Assembly: GCA_023388015.1 (NCBI GenBank)
Contig: JAEWHB010000029.1
Coordinates: forward strand, 1-10,319
DNA length: 10,319 bases
Direction of reading: 5' to 3'
Source: Bacteroidota bacterium
Lineage (GTDB): Bacteria > Bacteroidota > Bacteroidia > Flavobacteriales > Weeksellaceae
A program made the translations under genes and the position numbers. Positions 1-5,660 of the stretch are shown here, in pieces. Below the pieces are notes generated by a model. It made no database searches. It saw only the letters and a program-made list of their open reading frames with translations, and was not told the origin of the DNA. The first letter of the stretch is position 1. Every line of letters begins with the position of its first letter.

Positions 1-565
1 AACTTGCTTCAGCAGCCGGCTCTTCAGTAGCTTCTGTTTCAGCAACAACTTCTTCAGTCGTTTCTTCTGCTGCAACTTCAGCGTTTTCTTCAGTTGCTTC
101 CACTTCTTCAGCAGGAGCTTCTTCTTCAACTGCTATACGAGCTTCAGATTTTTTCTTTTCAGCCTCCAAAGCAGCAGATTTAGCTTCCGCTTTTGCTTGT
201 GCCAAACCATCTTTTTTGGACTGAACAGCGTTTGATCTTTCTTCCAACCATGCAGCAAATCTCTTTTCAGCTTCTTCTTCGCTGAAAGCACCTTTTGCTA
301 CACCGCCCAACAAGTGTTTTTTCATCAAAGCACCTTTGTAAGAAAGAATGTTTCTCGCTGTGTTGGTAGGCTCAGCACCCACTTGCAACCAATGAACCGC
401 TCTGTCCATATCCAATTCGATTTGGGCAGGATTCGTCACAGGGTTGTAAGTTCCGATTTTCTCGATGAAACGTCCGTCTCTTTTCGCTCTCGAGTCAGCG
501 ATTACGATATGGAAAAATGCTTTTCCTTTTCTACCGTGTCTTTGCAATCTGATTTTTGTTGCCAT
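1..565 (-). CDS. rpsP: 30S ribosomal protein S16 with long acidic C-terminal extension (partial, 3' end outside window)
   Basis: S16 is a structural protein of the small ribosomal subunit that binds 16S rRNA and assists 30S assembly. The reading frame begins at the ATG at 565 (MATKIRLQRHGRKGKAFFHI) and stays open to the window edge for 188 complete codons. The core, about residues 1-80, has the typical S16 features: a basic start, VIADSRAKRDGRFIEKIGTYNP at 21-42, and a later AEPTNTARNILSYKG segment. E. coli S16 is only about 82 residues. Here the chain continues for more than 100 residues: a linker, a Lys/Ala/Glu helix-like stretch (about 117-145), then an acidic Glu/Ala/Thr/Val tail from about 146. 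Long S16 proteins are usual in Bacteroidota, so the tail is not by itself a sign of fusion. Codons before 565 do not add recognisable S16 sequence. The gene is divergent from the propeller gene at 738 and has its own promoter. Confidence 0.97.
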   Translation of the reverse strand, partial: MATKIRLQRHGRKGKAFFHIVIADSRAKRDGRFIEKIGTYNPVTNPAQIELDMDRAVHWLQVGAEPTNTARNILSYKGALMKKHLLGGVAKGAFSEEEAEKRFAAWLEERSNAVQSKKDGLAQAKAEAKSAALEAEKKKSEARIAVEEEAPAEEVEATEENAEVAAEETTEEVVAETEATEEPAAEAS

Positions 566-618
566 TTTATATGTATTGTGGGAACTCTGTCCCGGTTAAA
601 TTACATTTTTTGAGGGTG

Positions 619-651
619 CAAATTTAAAATAAATATTCAAATATCGGGCAA
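619..651 (-). promoter_or_regulatory. Putative Bacteroidota-type promoter for rpsP
   Basis: On the minus strand a perfect TAnnTTTG box (TAAATTTG, 626-619) lies 22 bases after a TTG (651-649). This matches the known -33/-7 promoter pattern of Bacteroidota. It would give a leader of roughly 45-50 nt before the ATG at 565. No Shine-Dalgarno site is visible in the leader. The call rests on the motif match and position only. Confidence 0.55.
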
Positions 652-691
652 TTATTTGGTGAATAATTAATTAAGCGTAGCATTATGTCTT

Positions 692-718
692 TTGAAAAAT
701 GATTATTTCCTAACTTTA
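692..718 (+). promoter_or_regulatory. Putative promoter for the FG-GAP propeller gene
   Basis: TTG at 692-694 is followed after 16 bases by TAACTTTA at 711-718, which differs from TAnnTTTG only in its last base. Transcription would start about a dozen bases before the ATG at 738, giving a very short A-rich leader without a Shine-Dalgarno site, which is common in flavobacteria. The spacer is slightly shorter than usual, so the call is tentative. Confidence 0.35.
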
Positions 719-737
719 AGAAATTAAAACAATCATT

Positions 738-2477
738 ATGAAGAAAATCTTTACGTTCATTACCAACTTAACGTTAATTGGATTTGTTTCTGCCCAAGCC
801 TCTTTTATGATGGCAAAAGTAAACGAAAACGGAGAATTTTCAGTAGAAGAAATTCAGGCGCCGGAAGGACTTCTACATCCAAATGAGATTGACCCGGAAC
901 CATTTATGACCTTTGAAGCTCCTGCATTTCAGTATTCCAAAAATACCAGGGGACTGACATTGGCCGATTTGGATAATGATGGAGTGGATGAACTTCTAAT
1001 TGGAATCAACCAAAAATTCTATGCCATTAAAGGAGACGGTACTTTACTTTTTGAAGTAGACGTAGAAGGTCCCATTCTTTATCCGCCTGCGGTAGCCGAT
1101 ATGGATGGAGACGGTGACTTGGAAATCGTTTTTAACTTCGGATTTTCAACTTTAACAAATGGAACTTACGTGCTTGATCATCAGGGGAATGCCCTGGATG
1201 GTTGGCCAAGAACGCACTCCACGCTTGTTTCCAATGCGCCTGCACTTGCCGATTTGGACGATGATGGTATTATGGAAATCATTACGGCGGAAAGAATTAG
1301 CGGAACTTCTGCACATATCCATGTTTTTAAACTGGATGGAACCGAATTGAATGCCAATTGGCCTTATGATATTGGTTCGGTTTCTTGTTTTACACCTTCT
1401 ATCGGAGACATCAACAATGACGGAGTCAAGGAAATAATTGTGGCAGGATATAACACCGGACTTTTTGCGATTCAACCAGACGGAACAGTATTGTCCGGAT
1501 TCCCGGTATATAATCCATCGGTTGCTTATTCCTACCAATCACCCGTTTTAGTGGATTTAGACGGAGATGATGGGTTGGAAATCGTGGGAGCCAACCATGG
1601 AGATGCATCAGCCTATTACGTGATGAAAAATGATGGAACTTATGCAGACGGTTGGCCGTATGCAATTGGGAACTGGACCTATGCACCACCAACTGTTGTC
1701 GATGTGGATGGAGATGAAGTCTATGAAATTTTTGTTGGCAACCCGAATTTTTCTGAGGGCAATCCGCTTCCTACTATTTATGGAATGTCGCCCGACGGAA
1801 ATGACATCGCTAATTTCCCCATCCATAAAATAGGTGGTAATGAAGGGGTTATTACAGTGGCAGACATTAACAATGATGGCGTGATGGAAATAATCTTCGG
1901 AAGTAATATTACAGATTCCGAAGGTTATGGTTATATGCACGCTTATTCTGTGGATGGTTCGGGCGAAATTGATGGATTCCCTTTACGCCCCAAAGGTTTT
2001 ACCTATTTGAACGGAGCTGTTGTGGGAGATATTGACAATGACGGGATGATGGATATTTCGCTCAATTCCTATACGCTCAATTTCGGAGCCTCAACCGACT
2101 CTCTTTTTATCAGTTCTTATAATTTGAATGTTCCTTATGACGAAAGTAAAATCCTTTGGAATGGTTACAAAGGCAATAATACGAGGGACGGATTATTAGT
2201 GGAAGAAATTATCATGAGAACCCAAGACATAGACCAAAATTCAGTTTCTGTTTATCCAAATCCTTCTTCCGGAATTCTGAATATCCAATTAAAAGAAGAA
2301 GTTTCTGATTTTAAAATAAATATATTTGACCTTAATGGCCGAAATGTATTTACTCAGAAAGATACTTTATCCAAATCCTTGAGAACTTATAATTTATCGC
2401 ATCTTCCGCCCGGAACTTACGTCATACAACTCATGTTTGATAACCAAAAGAAGAATTTGAAATGGATTAAAAAATAA
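738..2477 (+). CDS. Secreted FG-GAP/VCBS-repeat beta-propeller protein with T9SS type A sorting domain
   Basis: This 579-residue protein is predicted to be exported and anchored or released by the type IX secretion system. Residues 1-20 form a signal peptide (hydrophobic run ending VSAQ). Eight calcium-binding-type loops of the form DxDxDGxxE follow at about 77, 121, 172, 224, 273, 322, 376 and 431, spaced 44-55 residues apart, as expected for blades of an integrin-alpha-like propeller. The loops at 273 (DLDGDDGLE) and 322 (DVDGDEVYE) have lost the usual glycine. A recurring W/F-P motif (GWP 155, NWP 207, GFP 254, GWP 305, NFP 359, GFP 413) marks each blade. The C-terminal ~77 residues have the T9SS type A layout: VYPNPSSGILNIQL, IFDLNGRNVF, LPPGTYVIQL and a basic end, KWIKK. 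No catalytic domain is seen, so a binding or adhesive role is the inference; the ligand is unknown. It is a single gene, convergent with the TonB receptor gene. Confidence 0.92.
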   Translation: MKKIFTFITNLTLIGFVSAQASFMMAKVNENGEFSVEEIQAPEGLLHPNEIDPEPFMTFEAPAFQYSKNTRGLTLADLDNDGVDELLIGINQKFYAIKGDGTLLFEVDVEGPILYPPAVADMDGDGDLEIVFNFGFSTLTNGTYVLDHQGNALDGWPRTHSTLVSNAPALADLDDDGIMEIITAERISGTSAHIHVFKLDGTELNANWPYDIGSVSCFTPSIGDINNDGVKEIIVAGYNTGLFAIQPDGTVLSGFPVYNPSVAYSYQSPVLVDLDGDDGLEIVGANHGDASAYYVMKNDGTYADGWPYAIGNWTYAPPTVVDVDGDEVYEIFVGNPNFSEGNPLPTIYGMSPDGNDIANFPIHKIGGNEGVITVADINNDGVMEIIFGSNITDSEGYGYMHAYSVDGSGEIDGFPLRPKGFTYLNGAVVGDIDNDGMMDISLNSYTLNFGASTDSLFISSYNLNVPYDESKILWNGYKGNNTRDGLLVEEIIMRTQDIDQNSVSVYPNPSSGILNIQLKEEVSDFKINIFDLNGRNVFTQKDTLSKSLRTYNLSHLPPGTYVIQLMFDNQKKNLKWIKK

Positions 2478-2480
2478 ATA

Positions 2481-2508
2481 GAAGCCCGAACTAATTCGGG
2501 CTTTTTTC
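2481..2508 (+). terminator. Rho-independent terminator, probably bidirectional, between convergent genes
   Basis: A nine-base-pair hairpin (stem 2482-2490 with 2495-2503, loop CTAA; core AGCCCGAA/TTCGGGCT) begins 4 bases after the stop codon at 2477 and runs into six T residues (2502-2507). On the opposite strand the stem is followed by a T-rich stretch, and it lies 18 bases past the stop of the minus-strand receptor gene, so it can serve both genes. Confidence 0.85.
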
Positions 2509-2525
2509 TTCAAATTAAACTGAAT

Positions 2526-4910
2526 TTAAAAATTAAACCGCACCGCCAAAATCAAATTGCTTCCGGCCGCCACGATTCCTGACGAATAAGGTCTGTATCG
2601 CTGGTTGGTCATGTTTTCCCATCCCGCTGAAATGCTCATGGCCGAATTCAAATCATAACTTCCTTTAAGGTTCAATGTGTACCAGGAAGGCGAATAAGGT
2701 TTTCCTTCGCCGTCGATTGCGTACATATAATCTTTTTCATGCTCAGAAGGCGCCAGATCAGCATTTGAAATTTCTCCGTTGTAAATCATGTAAAATTCGG
2801 TTCTGAAGTTTTTGGTTTGGTAGGAAATTCCGCTTCTAACCAATAAAGGCGCAATATGTCGCAACGGCGCTTCCTCACCGTTGTCCAATTCCTCTTTTCC
2901 TTTCTGATAATTCACCGAATTTTTCATCATCAATTGATTGGTAAAATACATTTCCAAATTGGCTTCAAATCCATAAGCATAAGCTTTGGCAGCATTTTGA
3001 ATCGCCTGTACGCGACTCATTTCGCCCGAATAAATGATAGAATCCTGACCGTTTAAACTAAAATCTCTTCTGACCAATGCATTTTTTAAGTCGGTATAAA
3101 AAACCGAAACACCCAGTTTTGCAAAATTCCCAAATCTCTGACTGATTCCGATTTCGCCATTGTAAGCATATTCATGCTCCAAATCAGGATTAGGAACGAC
3201 CACTGCACCCGGTTCTGATTCAAATATTTTTCCGATGTCATCGATGTTGGGAGCGCGGAATCCGGTTGAAAACAAAGCACGCAATTCGGTTTTTGGGGTT
3301 GGATGGTAATTCAGTCCGATATTTCCCGTCAAGGCGCCGGTTTCTATTTTGGCTTCGGTAAACGGAAAATCATAAAACTGCGAATTAAATTTAGACAAAG
3401 AAGAAATATAATTGTACCGCAATCCTCCCTGAATTGTGATTTTTTCTATTGGCCTGAATTCGTAGGAAACATAAGCCGCATAAGAATTCCAGGTCGCTCC
3501 ATCCGGATAACGGGTAGAAAATTCTTCTTGATTTCCGTCCAGGATATTGGTGATTTCTCCTTCCGAATTTACTTTGTTAAATAAAGTTTCGATTCCATAA
3601 TACAAGGTGTTTTTTGAATTGATAAATTTTAAAAAATCCAAATTGGCCGAATAAACATTTACCTTTTCAGTCTGATCGGTTCTTTCATCATTCCCAAAAT
3701 TCCGGTCATGACGGCTTTCTTCAAAAAACTGATGTGCCAGATTTAGTTTCACATCGTTATAAAATCCTTTTTCCGATTTATGTTCGACCGAAAGATGATT
3801 CATCATCCATGTTTGAGGTCCGTAATACCATTCCGCAGAACGCAAATTTTCATTTCTGTAACGAATTAATCGGTCATATCGGGGAACATCGGAAGTGGTG
3901 GAATAATGAAACCCATAATTCAAATCCCAGGAAGAATTGGACATGTAACGGAATTTCTGCATGACATTGTATTGCTCATATCCGCTTCCAACCTGCTTTC
4001 TCGGGTCTTCATTTTCAATTTGCAAATCTTCTCCATTTTCACGGATTGCATAGTGATTTCTCAAATATTCATCCGGACCGTGTTTGCCCATTTTTAGATT
4101 GTCAAAATCGGAGAAAGAAAAACTGGTAAGAGAGGAAAATTTTCTTCCTGCCAAATTGATGTGAGCATGTGTGGTTTTTTCGTTGTTTGCAGTAGCATAA
4201 CGCGCCATCAAAGCACCATCTACCAGCATTTTATCGTTTGTGGAAAAATGAGGCGTCAAGGTATAAAAGCTCATCACGCCACCGATGGCATCACTTCCAT
4301 ACATGAGGGAGCTTGGGCCTAGCATTACTTCCGTGGATCGAATGGCATTTGCATCCAGCGCAATTACATTTTGCAGGTTTCCGCTTCTGAAAATCGCATT
4401 GTTCATCCGAACTCCGTCTACTGAAATCAAAACCCGGTTGGTAGAAAATCCGCGGATCATAGGGCTTCCGCCTCCTAATTGGCTTTTTTGGATAAAAACT
4501 TCTGTTTTTTGACCCAATAAATCAGCCACCGTTTGCGGATTTTGAAGGGCGACTTCCCGCGGCGATATGGAAATTATTTTATGGGTTGAATTGGATGGTT
4601 TGCTTCCCCAACGATTTGGTGTAATAATCAGATTTTCCAATTCAACAAAGTGAGAACTGATGTAAAATACCACATTTTCAAAGTTTTTATAAGAAGTTTT
4701 GACTTCCGGATAATTTTCAGCGTTTATGATGATTTCGTCATCTTCTTCTATTTCCAAAGAAAAATTTCCGTTTTTATCCGTGATAGCAGATGCATTTCCC
4801 ACCGTAATTTCCGCATCGGAAACAGGTTGTTTTGAATCTTTATCGAGAATGGTTTGGGCGGAACAATAAATGCCGATGGTCAAGCAAATGAATGCCAATA
4901 AAGTTTTCAC
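2526..4910 (-). CDS. TonB-dependent outer-membrane receptor, hemin/hemoglobin (HmuR-like) type
   Basis: This 794-residue outer-membrane receptor would use TonB-ExbBD energy to import a bound ligand. Domains in order: signal peptide 1-19 (ends YCSAQ); a carboxypeptidase-regulatory-like domain about 20-90; a TonB-box-like stretch around 92-99 (NLIITPNR); a plug about 105-215 with MIRGFSTNRVLISVDGVRMN and LGPSSLMYGSDAIGGV; then the 22-strand barrel, ending in phenylalanine (AVRFNF). The boxes FRAP (551-554) and NPDL (574-577) and the ending RYRPYSSGIVAAG resemble hemoglobin/hemin receptors such as HmuR. The histidine reported between these boxes in HmuR is absent, so the substrate is uncertain. 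The start is GTG at 4910-4908: it gives a complete signal peptide, an in-frame TAG lies just upstream, and the next in-frame ATG is about residue 150. No hmuY-like partner is adjacent; the gene is divergent from the lipoprotein gene and convergent with the propeller gene. Confidence 0.9.
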   Translation of the reverse strand: MKTLLAFICLTIGIYCSAQTILDKDSKQPVSDAEITVGNASAITDKNGNFSLEIEEDDEIIINAENYPEVKTSYKNFENVVFYISSHFVELENLIITPNRWGSKPSNSTHKIISISPREVALQNPQTVADLLGQKTEVFIQKSQLGGGSPMIRGFSTNRVLISVDGVRMNNAIFRSGNLQNVIALDANAIRSTEVMLGPSSLMYGSDAIGGVMSFYTLTPHFSTNDKMLVDGALMARYATANNEKTTHAHINLAGRKFSSLTSFSFSDFDNLKMGKHGPDEYLRNHYAIRENGEDLQIENEDPRKQVGSGYEQYNVMQKFRYMSNSSWDLNYGFHYSTTSDVPRYDRLIRYRNENLRSAEWYYGPQTWMMNHLSVEHKSEKGFYNDVKLNLAHQFFEESRHDRNFGNDERTDQTEKVNVYSANLDFLKFINSKNTLYYGIETLFNKVNSEGEITNILDGNQEEFSTRYPDGATWNSYAAYVSYEFRPIEKITIQGGLRYNYISSLSKFNSQFYDFPFTEAKIETGALTGNIGLNYHPTPKTELRALFSTGFRAPNIDDIGKIFESEPGAVVVPNPDLEHEYAYNGEIGISQRFGNFAKLGVSVFYTDLKNALVRRDFSLNGQDSIIYSGEMSRVQAIQNAAKAYAYGFEANLEMYFTNQLMMKNSVNYQKGKEELDNGEEAPLRHIAPLLVRSGISYQTKNFRTEFYMIYNGEISNADLAPSEHEKDYMYAIDGEGKPYSPSWYTLNLKGSYDLNSAMSISAGWENMTNQRYRPYSSGIVAAGSNLILAVRFNF

Positions 4911-4928
4911 GTTTTTCTATTTTGCCCA

Positions 4929-4961
4929 CAAAAATATTTGTTTTAGAATAATTCTCATCAA
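4929..4961 (-). promoter_or_regulatory. Putative promoter for the TonB-dependent receptor gene
   Basis: A perfect TAnnTTTG box (TATTTTTG, 4936-4929 on the minus strand) follows a TTG at 4961-4959 (part of TTTTG) after 22 bases, the same spacing as for rpsP. The predicted leader to the GTG at 4910 is only about 10-15 nt, A-rich, without a Shine-Dalgarno site. I do not see a clear Fur-box-like palindrome over it. Confidence 0.55.
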
Positions 4962-5070
4962 AACAAGGGGAGTAAAGAAGAAATAGGAGAATTATGGCAG
5001 GAATTTTCGTTCGAATTGTGGAAATAAGGTATCTTAACCGAATTAAATTAGGAATTTAGTATAAAAGAAA

Positions 5071-5577
5071 ATGAGAAAAAAGGCGTACTATTTTATTGGA
5101 ATGTTGGTTTTGGGGTTTTTATTTTCATGTGAAGCATCCAAAAACACGGAATTAAATACAAATATGAAATATGACATCGAGCGAATCGAATATTTTACTT
5201 CTGTTTGTTTCGGGCCTTGTCCGCAATTCAGAATTGAAATCGATAAAAACCGTGAAGCCGTTTATGAAGCCATACGTTTTAACTTCACCAAAGAATTTAA
5301 TTCTCCAAGTCCGGAAGGAACTTTTAAAACCACTCTCAATGAAAATGAGTTTCAACTCATCCTCAAAAACTTGAATGAAATGGATTTTCCTGCGCTTCAG
5401 GATAACTATCGGGTACAATATACGGACGTTCAAACGGCCAATCTGAAAATCATTTATGATGGAGGAAAGGAAAAAATCATCACGGATTATGGAATGATGG
5501 GAACGCCCGAATTAAAAGAATTGTACCAATTATTTTTAGAATTGAGAGAAAATCAGAATTGGGAAAAAATTAAATAA
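5071..5577 (+). CDS. Small lipoprotein with DUF6438-like domain
   Basis: This 168-residue protein has a lipoprotein signal peptide: basic start MRKK, a hydrophobic stretch, then the lipobox LFSC with Cys20 as the predicted acylated residue. The mature part resembles the DUF6438 family: a beta-strand start ending in the motif CFGPCPQFRIEI (Cys46, Cys50), the segment AVYEAIRF, a helix (LILKNLNEMDFPALQDNYR, about 96-114) and DVQTANLKIIYDGGKEKIITDYG. Family function is unknown to me; the domain is common in Bacteroidota envelope proteins. The two cysteines spaced CxxxC could form a disulfide in the periplasm, which is inference. It is divergent from the TonB receptor gene across 160 bp and convergent with the Asp-box gene, so it is probably a single transcription unit. 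Upstream, only a weak promoter match (TAAATTAG at 5044-5051) is seen. The ATG at 5071 gives a proper signal peptide. Confidence 0.8.
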   Translation: MRKKAYYFIGMLVLGFLFSCEASKNTELNTNMKYDIERIEYFTSVCFGPCPQFRIEIDKNREAVYEAIRFNFTKEFNSPSPEGTFKTTLNENEFQLILKNLNEMDFPALQDNYRVQYTDVQTANLKIIYDGGKEKIITDYGMMGTPELKELYQLFLELRENQNWEKIK

Positions 5578-5611
5578 TCACAAAATTTTCTATCAAACGC
5601 TATAAAATAAG

Positions 5612-5643
5612 AAGGCTGTTTCCCGATTTGAGAAACAGCCTTT
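5612..5643. terminator. Hairpin terminator between convergent genes
   Basis: A perfect 11-base-pair stem (AAGGCTGTTTC at 5612-5622 with its complement at 5632-5642) closes a nine-base loop. It lies 34 bases after the lipoprotein stop and 18 bases past the stop of the minus-strand Asp-box gene. On the minus strand it is followed by CTTATTTTAT, on the plus strand by only TTT then mixed sequence, so it fits the minus-strand gene better but may act on both. Confidence 0.75.
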
Positions 5644-5660
5644 CAACTATTATCTGATGA

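Noticed and set aside
314..613. A 99-codon plus-strand open frame.
   Set aside because: It lies antisense to rpsP, whose core is unmistakable on the minus strand, and its protein resembles nothing.
1152..1940. Several open frames of 88-128 codons antisense to the FG-GAP propeller gene.
   Set aside because: They are shadows of the repeated GAxGGAGAT-like codons of the calcium loops, with no plausible domain or signal.
738..2477. Tandem DNA repeats or a CRISPR-like array suggested by the recurring GATGGxGAT strings.
   Set aside because: The periodicity comes from the protein loops; the DNA units diverge and lie inside one open reading frame.
2526..5577. A heme-uptake operon formed by the receptor and the lipoprotein.
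   Set aside because: The genes are on opposite strands, the lipoprotein does not resemble HmuY, and no transport or chelatase genes are adjacent.
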